Origin: Ascochyta rabiei
Taxonomy: Eukaryota; Ascomycota; Dothideomycetes; Pleosporales; Didymellaceae
DNA length: 64,000 nucleotides
Reading direction: 5' to 3'
Assembly: GCF_004011695.2 (NCBI RefSeq)
Contig: NC_082412.1
Coordinates: 1,488,001-1,552,000, forward strand
The notes beneath the pieces are model-generated. The model did no database searches. It was not told where the DNA came from and saw only the letters and a list, made by a program, of their open reading frames with translations. A program made the position numbers and the translations under genes. Of the stretch, positions 20,604 through 32,757 are shown one piece after another; the first letter of the stretch is position 1, and each line of letters begins with the position of its first letter.

Positions 20604-21433
20604 ACTGGACTGGCATGGTGGAGAGACCCTGTAGCTTCATACACGCCCACGGGCATAGCGCGGCGTTCACGGATGCACATCTGCGTCATTTGCAGCGCAG
20701 CAATGGATACAACATCGCCATGACCTGCCAGATCTCCATCGTTGCATTTGCCCACCGACTAGCAAGCTCTTGCTCGACAGCTTGTAACAGATCCGGCGAG
20801 GATGCGAACAGGCTGAATACGTGTAGCTGCAAGACGTCGTACGAGCAAGCAACCGAGCAGAAGGCAAACGAGACTCCAGCCGAAGCGGGATAGTCAGCAA
20901 TCGGATTTGCCATCCTACGGGTCCTGGATCAAGGCTTCGTCAAGTGAGCCGGCGGCTGATCCTACAGATTGAATGCTTCGGTATCGGTATCATCGGTCTT
21001 TCCGCATGCACTCGGACGAAACCAGGAAACGGAAGCAGTCGAAAAGGCGCTCCGTGAGCCATGTGTGCGTTGGCGTTTCCCGCCACAATGACCGTTCGCT
21101 TGCGGAATGTGGCGTGCCAGACAGGAGAACTTTGCTCGCGAGACAAGACACTGCTACGATCATCGGTTGCAGCGGATCTGGAGCGTTGCTGAGTTCTTCC
21201 AATAAATTGGGAAAGCCGGGCACAGACAAAGCCAATGCAAGGTGAGGCACGTTGTAGGGTATGCATGCTTGCGAACCGTTGTCATAAACCAGTGCTTGTG
21301 GCGTTAGACCAAGGTCCACCGATTATTATTTACATGAGTATAGAGGCGTCCATTACAGACGCTGGGTACGGCACCTTGCAGGTACAACAAGTTACAGGTA
21401 CAACAAGTTACAGGTACAGAAAAACACATGTGT
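20604..21433. other. Intergenic, 830 bp
   Basis: TRS31 3' flank and the 3' side of the coiled-coil relic. A short tandem repeat lies at 21379 (listed separately). Confidence 0.5.
21379..21419. repeat. 16-bp tandem repeat
   Basis: CAGGTACAACAAGTTA is present in two perfect copies and one 9-bp partial copy. Confidence 0.9.
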
Positions 21434-22567
21434 TTACTCAATGCGGACGGAAAACATGAAACATCGAAGAAGCGAGCCGAGAGCGAGCAACTTGGCAAAT
21501 TGCTCCCATCTCTTCAAATCCCTCAAGCCCACGCCCTTTAAATCCCTCAAGCTCACGCCGCTCAGAGCCGTGAAGCTGTTTGCAGTCGAGACGTTCGCTT
21601 CGACCAGAGCTCTCATCTCGGCATCCTGACTCTGGTGCTGTTCCGCTTGGTCTTGTACCAGTTGCTCATGTGTGCCTGGGCTTGCTGCTGGGCAAGCAGG
21701 TCTTGAGATGGACGGAGATCTTCTTGGGCTTTCGACTTGGCAGACTCGGACCGATCGAGACGCTGTCGAGACGCAATGTGCATTCGTCGCAGTCGAGCTT
21801 TGTCTTTCCGACGAACCGAGGCCAGCATTGTGAGTGATCTGTGCCAGTGCCTGCAAGCGGCGTTCTTCCGTCTGTTCGCAATGGACAGTTGATCACACGA
21901 TTCACGGAGTTCTGTTTCCGTCCTCACTTGACCGCGCAGCTTTTCCACTTGACACTGCAATGAATCCGTCCCACTTAGACACACAGTTCCCAAATCAATG
22001 AGCTGCTCTTCCTTCCGTACTAGAACATCTGCCGTTGTGTGAAGATCTAAGCTACTGAGATGAATCTGCTCCAGGGCTTCGTTGAGACTACGCTGGACCG
22101 CGATGTGAGCATTGACGGTCGGCCGCTGCTTGAGCTGGGTGAGTTGGCTTTGGAGTGCTTGGTGTTCTTCATGGGTCGGTCGACCTTCGAGCTGGGCGAG
22201 TTCGTCTTGAAGAGCTTGATGATTCTCCACCGTGGGCCGCTGCTCGAGTCGTGCGATTTGGCGTTGGGTGAGGGGAAAGGGAAGATCGCGGCAGCCTGTC
22301 AAGACTCCCAACAACACGCCAAGAGCTGGCGATGACGGGGGGAAGTCGCGCCCAGTCACTGCGCCTTACCAGAAACATCACAATCTTGTGTGCGTCAGCG
22401 TCTTCGATGACAGTGCAAATAACTCCACGAGCAAGATGGGGAGCGTGTGGAACGATGCGCATCATATTGGAGATCTCCATGGGATGTGCGAGTCTATTGA
22501 CACTCACTCGAGAGTTTTCGTGCAAGTCAGCGTGCTCGACACCAAAGCCATTGTAGCTGGAATTCAT
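21434..22567 (-). pseudogene. Coiled-coil protein relic with 19-residue repeats, frameshifted
   Basis: Three stretches of coding quality lie on one strand in different frames. First, 22567 to about 22374 starts MNSSYNGFGVEHADLHENS and ends at a GTAAGG donor. Second, about 22359-21660 is coiled coil with three tandem 19-residue units, consensus xxLExRPTxExHxALQxxL. Third, about 21660-21434 continues as HEQLVQDQAEQHQSQDAEM and ends ...FMFSVRIE. Passing from the second to the third requires one missing base near 21663. The phase of the first donor does not fit any acceptor of the second stretch. The start lies 10 bp beyond the VPS16 stop on the same strand. Either this is a decayed gene or the assembly carries indels. 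The protein family is not recognised. Confidence 0.5.
21516..21563. repeat. 24-bp direct tandem repeat in the coiled-coil relic
   Basis: Two adjacent 24-bp units with core AAATCCCTCAAG. On the minus strand they encode the repeated motif (V/G)-x-LRDLK-G-V. Confidence 0.75.
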
Positions 22568-22577
22568 AATGTCTCCA

Positions 22578-25268
22578 TCAGCGTCTCCCCTGCGGTAGCA
22601 TTCCAAGCAATCTTTCAATCTCCACCGACGCACTGCCACTCGCCTTGTCCCTCAGACTCAACAACAACTCCCTATCCTTCGCCTTATGCGCCTCTTCTCC
22701 AGCCTTGACTAGCAACCCGCACTTGACCCACATATCCACTCGCTCACTGACCGTCAAGCTCGTGCACTTGGGTATGAAGATGGACGCCACTCTTGCGTTT
22801 CCGGCGGCCAACACCTCGTTGAAGAACGGCTCCCACCCGATCGGATTCTTTTTCTGCTTGGCCCACTCCTCGATCTCGATGAAATGTCTCGCGGCAACGA
22901 GCGCGCGTAGGCGAAGCCATGTGTACGTCTTGTCCGGGATTTTGAACTCGCTTACGATCTTCTGCGCGCGCTTCTGGTGACCCAGTTTGATCAGATTGAA
23001 GATCGTATCGTTCGCACTTAGGCCGATGAGGCTGGTACCGGTTGTGGATTGGTTGGGGATGTCTCGCGCGTTGGACAGGTCCTTTTCGAACTGCGCCTGG
23101 AGCTGGAGCAAGCGTTGGGCTTCGTCGATGGCGGTGCGTGTGAACACAGCGGGGGCGTCGCGCGAGTCGGACAGGTACTTGGAGGCGAGTTTCAGTTTGT
23201 CGAGAGACTGAGCTAGAGAGGGTTGGGCGAGCGCAGACGAAAGGAGGAGGGCAGAGCCATCGAGGCGTCGGTCATCTTGGTAGTAGAGGTCTTTCAGCAG
23301 GTCGGTGTCTTGGTCCCGGGCGGAAGACTCGACCAGCGCGGTGGCGACGGGCCGGCTGTTGATGACACGGAAGAACGATGCGAGGGGGAGTTTCTTGCGC
23401 AGGTGCAGCAGTACGTGGAAGATGAGATCTGTGTCGCCGGACTCGATGGCTTTGTCAAGCGCAATGGTGTCTTCCTTCATGCTCAAGAGAAGAGGCACTT
23501 GTTTACCTGCTCGTGGCTCGTGGTCGAGGAGCGAGGTTGCGAGACGGATGCGTCCTTCGTCGTAGGCGGCGCGGGCTATCTCTTCGAAAGAGACGCCAGG
23601 TTTGCCATGGAGCTTCTTGACGATGAGACTGCAGATTTCTTCCTCGGGGTCCGTAGAGACGCGCACTTTCTGCTGTGCCCAGTGACCGTGGATCTGGCTC
23701 GCTGGGAGGTGTAGATAATCGGCAACTCGCAGCGCAAGGAGATATTCATTGCGGTTTGTGAGGCGCTCGACCAGCTTCTCGGGCGTCATTCGTCGGTACT
23801 GGTCGTAGCTGAGAGGTAGTCCAATCTTATAAAAGCGCACAGCATTCAGGACTCGCAGCGTGTCGCACGTGTCTACAAAGTCGTCTGATGAGTAGAGATC
23901 GAGCACCGACTTGCCGTACGACGCAGCTTTGAGCAGCGACTTCTGCCAGTGGATGTTGTACTCGTGCGCCGCAGCTTTGATGCACGCGTCTACCGCCTCA
24001 GCCAGATTAGGCCGAATCAGCTGGATGAGATCGTCTGCCTTGGGGCTCTTTTGCTCCAGCAGCGAGGAGGCTTCGAGTAGATTTGCGGCAGGCGAGTCCG
24101 ATCCAAGGCGAAATACCTCGACAGTCTCGTTAGGGACTTTTTGGATGAATTCGCACACATCGTTGGTCAGCAGCCGTATACCATCAACGTCCGGCAGCAA
24201 GTGTACCCAGGTGTCGTAGTAGAACTTGGTGGCTGCGCTCTTCGGACCTATCAGATGCACCTCGTCTTCCCAGGCCAGGGCGACAGCATTGGATCCACAC
24301 CATTGCATATCCTTGGGCACCGTCTTGACGCGGCTGTCATACTCGCTGAGCTTCTCGCTCCAATCGCCACTCACCACCCAGACCTTGCCGTCTTCTGTGT
24401 AGAAGGCGAGAAACTCGCCGCGCGGGCTGACGCTGATGTGCTTGAACGGGCCAGCATCGAAGTTGCGGTCCTCGGCCTCGGTCGCATCCACGACGTACAG
24501 GGTGCTGCCAATGGCGAGAATGACTTCGACGGAGCGGGAGAGCGAGTACGCAGGCGGTATGATGTTCCACGACACGACGGGCTCCGTGGGCGGTATGGCG
24601 AGCAGCTTCGGGCGCGGCTCCGCGTACGAGGCGACCGAGATGAGGTGGTTGTTGCCGAGCAGCGCAACGAAGCCGGTGGTGTAGAAGCGGCAGGAGACAA
24701 CGCCGTGCTGGTCCGAATCCTGTCATTCTTAGTCTGCGTGCGAGCATGGAGGAGCGGCGGCGCATACATGGCCCAGCGTGAAGGGTGCGAAGTCGCCCTG
24801 GAGGTCGTAGTAGCAGCGCACCGTGCCGTCCTCGGTGACGACCAGCAGCTTCTCGTCCTCTGACCAGCCAAGGCCCTTGATGATGCCCTTGTCCCACTAC
24901 ACAGACGTCAGCAGCTGTGGCGTGCGCTGGATTGCGAGTGCGCGACATCGTACATTGATGCTGCGAATTAGCTTGCCGGCGCAGCTGTACACGTCGATGC
25001 TCGACTTGGCGACCCCGGGCCCTCTGTACGTGTGCAGCTTCTCTTCATCGCGGTAGACGGCTGTTCGGCATCAGCATCAGCACACGGCCTCGCGAGCTAT
25101 GCGTGGACGCAGGGCCGTTGCGTACCTACCTACTGCGCCGCTGTACGGAGCCCCGACCACGTTGTACTTCTCGAGCTCGAGGTCCTGGTCGAACACGGCC
25201 GTGTACAGCTGGACCTTGCGGTAGAACTTGTCGCCGACCTTTTCCCAGTTGGCGGTTGGCTTCGACAT
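22578..25268 (-). CDS. VPS16: Vacuolar protein sorting protein Vps16
   Basis: Exons 25268-25130, 25060-24954, 24896-24768 and 24719-22578; introns of 69, 57 and 48 nt; 838 aa, the usual length. Core subunit of the HOPS and CORVET tethers that drive endosome and vacuole fusion. The N-terminal half is a WD-like beta-propeller: W-E-K-V-G-D-K-F-Y-R-K start, GVAKSSIDVYSCAGKLIRSI, then KGLGWSEDEKLLVVTEDGTV. The C-terminal half is an alpha-solenoid with FYKIGLPLSYDQYRRMTPE, LPLASFFRVINSRPVATAL and the conserved YTWLRLRALVAARHFIEIEE. Splice joins restore GAPYSGAVAVYRDEEK, RSINWDKG and LGHDSDQHG. The 3' end nearly abuts the coiled-coil relic; the 5' end lies 300 bp from the kinesin stop, tandem. Confidence 0.95.
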
Positions 25269-25567
25269 GGCTCAAGCGCTATCATGGCCGACTGCGATGT
25301 TGGACGGCTGGAGTGGACGCGCCTGGAGCGAGGTTGACGTTGTCTGTGCTCAAGCTTGCACCGCCAGCCGCACCGCCAGCCGCACCGCCAGCCGCACCAC
25401 CACTCTGGTACCTGCATGACACACACACACCCAGGCATCGTGGGGGATATCTATTCGATTCGAGCTACCTACTTATGCACCGCTAGAAAATGACCTGAAC
25501 CCAACGCCGTCGCTGCATGCATTCATAACATAGCGTCTTGCCCTCCGAGGCGGACGGCTGCCTCCAC

Positions 25568-27383
25568 CTACTGTCCCCCCTGATCGAACCCTATGGCGTG
25601 CGCAAGAGCGTCACGTACTCCAAACCGATCTACATCAGTTCCAACCTTCTTGCGGAACAGTCCAAGGTCGCTCAAGAACGCCTGTGCCTCGTCGTGCAGC
25701 TCCTGCGCCAGCTCATCATGATCCCCTTCGTCGTATCCCGAGTCTGAATCGTCATCACTCCCCTCTGCATCAGACGCAGCTCCCTTTGCATCGCCCGCCA
25801 TCCAGTCTTCACGCTCAAAGTCGGGCGTGCCCACCGACCGCGGTGGAGGTAGCACGATGGGGTTCTTGAGCTCTCCTACGGCAAGCGCAAGGTGGCGGCG
25901 CAGCGTGTCGATCTCAGCACGCAGCTGCGCATTGACTGGACGCAGCTCTTCCACCTCAGATGTGAGCGCCCTGATCTTCACTGCTGAGACCTGGCGGTTC
26001 TCTTCCATCAGCCTGTGCATCATCGACACCTGTCGCTGGTACTCCTCCAGCTCCGTCGCCTCTTCCCTCTTGCGTTGACTGGCTGCGTTCACGCTGACCT
26101 GCAGACTGCGTATCTGCTCTGACATTTCGGCGATCTGGGCGTCACGCTGGGCAGCAGACAGGCAGTCCTGGTTGACCGAGGCACGGGTGCGGATGCGCTT
26201 GGCCTGGTCGGCGTAGCGCAGAGTCGACAGTGTCTCCTCGTAGTCGGCGGGAGCGATGCAGGCAACCATGGCCGTCTTGCTGTTACCTCCAAGTGAATCT
26301 CTGAGCAGCCATGTCAAGACTGAGTCGCGGTAGGGGATGACTTGTCGAGGCTTCCTGCCCTTGGTGTCCTGTGTACGAGCAGCAAGTGCGTTGATGACAC
26401 GACCCAGCGTACTGAGAGATTTGTTGATCTGGCCGCCCTCCTTCAGCTGCTGCCCGGTAGCCTGAGTAGATTTGGCACGTTCTGAGCCGGCAAGATCGAC
26501 CAGGCGCATGCGAGCTGTGCGTTCGACGGTCTCGTCGGAGAGGAGCGAGTGGGTGATTTGCCTCAGCCGGATGGTGAACACGGCATGTGAACGAGAAGAC
26601 GTGTCGTTCATCTTGGTGGCTGCTGTCGTGCGGCTCTGTGCAGTTGGTCAGCATGTTGGAGTCTGGTGTAGGTCTGGTGGTAGGTACCGAGTCGCCCTTC
26701 TGCATCAGGTAGGCAACATCCGCATAGCTCTTCACCTCCGCCTCCACCAGGCCCTGAACGTACACACCGTCCTTCTGGCTCTCGCGGATCTTGAGGTAGA
26801 TGGGCGGATTGGTGCGGGGGCTGAGCAGATCGCGGACATGCTCGTTGTACACCTCAAAGTACGAGACCTGGACGTGGTAGCTCGTGTCTGGCTTCGGCTC
26901 GTGCTGGATGCGATCGAAGAGCTCCTCGCACGTGCGTGGGATCAGGCCTGGGTTCTCTGGCGTGCCCATCATCGTGTAGCTCTTCCCCGAGCCTGTCTGG
27001 CCGTAGGCAAAGATGCACGTGTGGTAGCCGCCGAAGTTGTGGTCGAGGAACTCCTCGCCGAACGACTTGTACACATCCTCTTGCTGGGCGTAGTGTGGAT
27101 CGCTCTCGTCGTGGGACCAGAAAGAGCGGTCGAAGGTGAACTCCTTGTCCTCGACGTTGGACCTGCGCTGGTCCTCGGGGTCGACCTCGGGGGCAAGCAG
27201 CGTCGTCTTCTCGGTTGCCGGGTCCATGCGAATCAGGCATTGCGTGCCCTTCTCTCTCTCTGCCACGCATTAGCCCTGCAAGAGCGCTCGAACCTGGTCT
27301 GACAACACACCTCGTGGCACAAACGTCCTGCACCGCACCACGACCTTGATGTTGCCCGGGTCATCTTGCGCGGGCGGCGCCAT
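25568..27383 (-). CDS. Short kinesin-3 motor protein (UncB/NcKin3-like)
   Basis: Exons 27383-27311, 27259-26688 and 26635-25568; introns of 51 and 52 nt; 570 aa. Plus-end-directed microtubule ATPase. Motor domain to about residue 380: P-loop [10 protein letters not shown] (111-120), switch I NDTSSRSH, switch [12 protein letters not shown], and the kinesin-3-type [16 protein letters not shown] neck entry. Coiled coil follows (about 395-490), then an acidic tail ([17 protein letters not shown]). The chain stops there, with no FHA or PH domain, unlike Unc104/KIF1. That matches the short fungal kinesin-3 group rather than a truncation, since only 300 bp remain before VPS16. The frame stays open 66 codons upstream to an ATG at 27581, but [18 protein letters not shown] is the conserved kinesin start. 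Confidence 0.9.
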
Positions 27384-27989
27384 GGCCGTGTAGGATTCGG
27401 CTGCAGATGCGCGCAGCGAGGGCGCCGAGGCGGTGGTGGCGTGGAAGCTGGAGTACATTCGCGGATCCAAGATGTCGTCCAGCAGCAGGTAGAGCTCTCT
27501 GAGTGACTGCTGCGACCGCGCAATATAAAGCAGGTGCATGGGCGCTGCGCGACTGCCCGTCGCGGTGGAGCTGCTGTGCACGGCCCGGCCTTACCCCGAA
27601 CCAGGAAAAGGTAAACACGCCCGGCGCCGCTCGTTGCTGTGGAGCGGATAGGCGACGTCACCGCTTGGCCGTCCGCACCATCAATCAGACGCCGACACGA
27701 CGGTGGTGGAGAAGAGCCCAGGCGTCTGCAGGCAGGGAACCGATGGAGCGCTTCGTCTTCGTGGGCGATGCTGTAGAGAGTGAAGCCATCTCCATGCAGG
27801 GTCGCGACTGCTTCTCGCTCGGGAGCTGCCGCGCATTCCTTGGGTGCTGGGTGACGGAAAATTTGGCTTTCTCCCACATGGCCGCCGCCCCAACCTAGAC
27901 CCGCGCTTCCAGCCATCGCTCGAGCATCGTCTTGGAATGCACTCGCTTGCCTGCTTAGCTAACCGACACTTCTCCCCACCGTCTTGCAC
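27384..27989. promoter_or_regulatory. Divergent promoter region kinesin / TRM3
   Basis: 606 bp between divergent start codons, GC-rich. The kinesin frame is open upstream with ATGs at 27581 and 27539; these could act as leader or alternative starts. No TATA box seen. Confidence 0.45.
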
Positions 27990-30900
27990 ATGGACGACGC
28001 CATTCTCTACCTGAGCGATGACTCCAGCCTGAAGGCGTTCGAGCTCAATTGGTCAAAATTGGAAGCCTCGACAGCCCACCTGCACATCGATGCACTGACA
28101 TTGTGCATTCGCCTGCTACCATCGAGCAGCGTGGTTGCATCTGGAAGGTCTCGTGAGGAGCTCACACGGCTTCTCCTGCGCCGTCTACCTGGAGAGCCAC
28201 AGGATTCGGAGCACCTCTACAAGCTCGCCGAAATATGCTCAACCAATGAGGCTTTCGCTTGGTCTGTCTTCCACCAGATTGTTGTCGAGCTTGATATCGC
28301 TGCAGCTCAGCTGTCGGTTGCACGCAAAGACAGCTACGACGCCAACGAGCAAGCCTTCGCGGCTGAGGATTATGTCCGCCGTGCCGCCACATTCTTGACC
28401 TTCCTCAAATGCTCCTTTTGGCTGCCCCATGACACTCACCATGTCGTTGCTCCCGGCAGTCTTAAGACGTTGACAGCCTTCATTGGCCTCGAAGACTTGA
28501 ACGACGTTGCTCTGGACGCTTTGTCTGCCCTGCTATCCCTGCTTAGCCATCGCCATCAAAAGCCAATCGTTGTAGCAAACCCTCGGGCTGACATACCATG
28601 GGCCAAGCTGGAGTCACCATCAGCCAGGTTTGTCCTTGGGCAGTCCATAATCGACCAGTCTCTGTGGACCTATTTCAAGACTCTGGATCCATCATATTTT
28701 AGTACAAAGTCAAGTAAGCTGTTCAAGATCTGGTTCCAATGGATATCCCTGGCGGTTGCGGACGGCCTCGACGTGGAGGCTGTATACGAAGATCTGTACT
28801 GGGACAAGGTACGAACCGGCTTGCTGACCGGGTTTGCTGATCAGCGCAAGTACTGCCTGGGAATCGTTCGCGCTTCCCTACTTGCTGCGCAGCGCGACAT
28901 CAACACGAAAACCATCTACATGCAAGTGGACAAACGAAACATCTACCTCAAAGCTTACGAGCGTTATTTCATTCTCTACGAAACCATCGTCCTCGATCGC
29001 TACGCAAACCAGATCGAAGCCAGCCTCTCCGAGCTTTCAGCGCTCTTTGGCTCTCAATCAGTCGTTACAGCCTCCATGGCAACGACACTGCTCTCGTCTG
29101 GACTGGATCCCCAAGTGCAGGAAGGTGTCCGTAAGATTATCGGAAACTGGTACTTTGGGTTCATGAGCGGTAACCAGAGTCCTCTTTCCAAAGACCAGGA
29201 ATCCTTGGCTGAGCACACGAGCTTCCTTGTCGGAGGCTTTCTCCCGTGGGCAACCCAAGGCAGCTTGTTCACCTCCACACTGAAACCGACCCGCACGGGT
29301 ACTGAGTGTGGTCACGGTGCGGCACTCACCAACCTCGTTGCTCGCTTCGGTGTGTCGAAACATTCTGGCGGCGAGTATCGTGCTGAACTGCTCACCAAAG
29401 TGTTGGGTTTTGTGCTCGATGCTGGTGGGAAGATGTTCCAGATCTCGATACTCTACTTGTTGGAGGGGCTAATCAAGGGCTACGAAGAGGCCGCTCGCTG
29501 CGACGGTAAGTGGAAATTACAATCGTGAATTTTCCGACCTCCCTGCTATCGAGTATGCGTTCGCCAATCCGTTGTACAACAGTTGGTGAAATCAGGATCA
29601 TCGGACTAACACTGATGTTGCTTTCCAGGACCGACCCAGCTTTCGCAACAAGAGATCAAGACCGTACTCAGAATCTCCAGGACTCCAGGGCTTCCAGAGA
29701 TTGCCAGTGACTTGTACAAGATTTACTGCATGCGGCTCTGCGATTTTGCTGCTCCTGACACGAACGTCAGCACGATTCCTGGATACAGCGCACTGAATGA
29801 CAAAGTCAAAGAGCTCAGTATACCCGATGATGCATCTAATTTGCGGACTACCACGACCTCTGAAGACAGTGGCGTCGGTTCTCTGTCAGCGTTCTTGGAG
29901 ACGCTACAGAACACGAAGCATGCATCCATCCAGGGACCTGCCTACGCAACTGCATGCAGCAGGCTCATTGGGTTCTTCGACAAGACCGAGCCCGCATCCA
30001 TTATATCTAGCGAACTTTACGCTGCGCTGTATGCCATGTGGGAAGAGGCAGACCGTCGAGAGTTCAACAGATCGGTTGCGGTGCATTTGCCTCCGTTGCT
30101 GTTTCATCCAGTTTCTATCCAGCTTTGTATACAGGAACATACCGACAGCTTGGAGAATTCTCCTGGTGAGCTCCAACCTTTTTTGACAAAAGCGCTAGGC
30201 ACTTTGCAGCAGCTTTCCGAAGGAAGGTCATATATTCTCGCGAGTCTTGCGACTTCTCTGCGCAAAGCCGCCTTCTCACACCCGTCAATCATCGGCGTGC
30301 TTCCTTACGAAGACGTTATATTACGGTTTTTGAATTACCCACCAGCTGCTAAATCAGAGTTTCTCTTCGAAGTCGCTGCTGCAGACAAGCTCCAACAGTA
30401 TTTGTCTCATCGTAGCTATGCCTCATACTACGGCCAGCGCGAGTGGCATGCCTACGCTGCGTGGATCGACTTCTTGAACCGCTTTCCAGAGAGGCAACAA
30501 GACGTCGCAAAAGGCGTATTTGACCGCTTGCTCGAACCCTGGGCCGGCCAGAAAGGATCAGTACCTGTTATCAGCAAGTGGAAGGACGTTTTCCAGCTTC
30601 AGGCCATGCTCGTGCTTACTGAACACTGCGTATCAGAAGCTGATGCGGACGCATATCTTGACATGTTCATGCATGCCCTGACTGTGGAGCAATGGCCACG
30701 TTATCGCTTTGTCCTGGAGTGGATTATCACCCGTATCTATTTCCACTATCCGAAGAAAGCGGACCGCATACTAAAGGACCTCGCCCATCTAGACGAAAGC
30801 AGCCCCATTCATATAGCTTCACTTATGAAGCTCGCAGTCCTCACCGCCCCCTTCCTAGACTCGGAGGACTTCGCGCTCAACCTCATCACTCAGCTCATTC

Positions 30901-31904
30901 CCTTCTCCGCCAGCCAGAAAGTACACATCAGACACGAAGCCCATCTCTCCTTTCCCATGATCTTTGAGTTGGCCGAAAGAAAGGGTTGGACCAGCATCAT
31001 TTCGAACCCTGGATTCTCCGTCCTGAACACTCATATTCGTCAAACCGAGAAGTTCAAGACACCAGCTTGGTCTATCAGAACGCTCAGGATTGATGCGGTT
31101 GCCGACTTTACTATCACAGAAATCTTCCAGGGCCAGTACTTGTACATCGAATCTCCAGAACCGGAGCGCGTTGCGCATGAAGATTTCGTCGCTCTCCATG
31201 ACGAATACTCCGCATCCCTGCCACCGGCATGCATCAGCCTAGGGAACCCCAGACCTCAAACAGAGATACCGGTCAACCCCAAGCCCGCAGAGTTTGTTCT
31301 AGACGAGGATGGCGTCAAATCTACTTTTTACCAAACCAAATCTGGCTTCGACTTCAACTCTCTTCTACCTGCTGCCGGTCCACCACACTTACAAGACATA
31401 CAACCAGCCTCTGTCATTTTGGTGGCCTCGCTCATCGACAACCCGACAAACCTGGGCGGCCTGAGTCGTATCTCAGAATCCTTTGGCTTAGAAACGCTGT
31501 ACATAAACGACATCAAGAAGGCTGCCCACAAAGACTTCAAAGCAACGAGTGTGACGAGCGAGAAGCATCTCCCTATCAAAGAACTGAAGGAGGTGGGCGT
31601 CCCAGAATTCCTTACCAGCATGAAGAGGAAGGGCTACGAAGTCGTGGGTATCGAACAGACAGACCGCTCTGGTATACTCGGCGACGACAAAGCGGAAGGG
31701 TCGAAGGATGTCGGCACTCTACCAAGATGCTGTGTGCTAGTACTCGGCGCAGAGAAGAGTGGTATCACACCAGAAGTATTGAGTGTCGTGGATAGATGTG
31801 TGGAGATCAGAACGGTCGGCGTGACGAGGAGTCTGAATGTGCAGACGGCAGGCGGCATCGCGGTATACGAGTGGTGGAGGGAATGGGGCGGGAAAGCTCG
31901 ATAG
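27990..31904 (+). CDS. TRM3: tRNA (guanosine-2'-O-)-methyltransferase Trm3
   Basis: Exons 27990-29505 and 29629-31904; 123-nt intron with a GTAAGT donor and ACTAAC branch; 1263 aa. Methylates the ribose of G18 in tRNA using SAM (yeast Trm3, human TARBP1). The first 1050 residues form a long helical-repeat region that is poorly conserved. The C-terminal SpoU/TrmH domain (about 1100-1263) carries a trefoil-knot fold: motif 1 SLIDNPTNLGGLSRISESFG, motif 2 CVLVLGAEKSGITPEVL, motif 3 VGVTRSLNVQTAGGIAVYEW. Arg in motif 1 and the knot Ser-Leu-Asn are the expected catalytic and SAM-binding residues. The intron is the longest clean one seen apart from one in the WDR44-like gene. Confidence 0.93.
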
Positions 31905-32757
31905 GCTCATGCAGAAATAAGGTCAAATAGCTCTTCAATGGATGATAAAGTCTGTGAAGGCTTTGCTAAGGCGTTGCGCAAGTTACGGTTATCACTACAG
32001 CCTATGAGCCGTACGTACAGCGGGGTCTATGTTGGAAGGCATTCAGCGTCGCTTTTCAGAGGTTCTGTAAGCTCATACATATTTAGTAATACACAGATAC
32101 TCATAGTGGATTAACACACTTGGTGAGATACTACTAAAGATCTCTAGGCACCCTGCTCAGATTGAGAATGGAGAGCTACTACATCCTAAGACATGTCAAG
32201 ATTTCGGCTCCGAGATTCGCCCATTCCCAATCTAGCTAGACCCACCCTCCCCACACGGCCTACTAGTGCCTGCACAATCACGCAATCACGCCTCTTCCAC
32301 CAGCCCCGGATTTTCCTACAACACTCCTGCTCTAGCAAGAGCCGTGTCGTCGAACCTAGCAATGTTTTACGTTATGGAAAACAGACAAGCCTGACTCTGG
32401 CTGGGTCTTGTGAGGCTTTTCGGAGCGTCGCCGACGGCCCGGCAGAGATGCCGGGCACGCTTCAAATTCGTACGCCGAGATGGCCGACGGGTGAGGGTTG
32501 GTGGCAAGTATAGAAATGCTGTGACTGTTCAGTAGCCGATGGGTTTGTGTTAAGAGAGCGCTCATTTCACTCTGTGTTTTGAGTTCTTCACATTGCTCAG
32601 CTTCTATTCCGCCAACTATCCCATCTGACCACTAGTTGATACTTGAACATCTACTCGACATCCTACTACATCTGCTTTGACTTTCTACATCGAGACCAAC
32701 ACGTATTGGCTCTACTTTGGGGGTCTTCCTGAGTCTCTTGAAAGACACACCTCCGCC
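31905..32757. other. Intergenic, 850 bp
   Basis: TRM3 3' flank and promoter/leader of the sulfite exporter gene. The open frame 32193-32513 has no features of a real protein. Confidence 0.5.

Noticed and set aside
23223..24863. Several plus-strand frames over VPS16
   Set aside because: Antisense shadows of a well-conserved solenoid protein.
25360..25400. Three copies of a 12-bp GCACCGCCAGCC-like unit upstream of VPS16
   Set aside because: Short and imperfect low-complexity DNA between kinesin and VPS16; no evidence of function.
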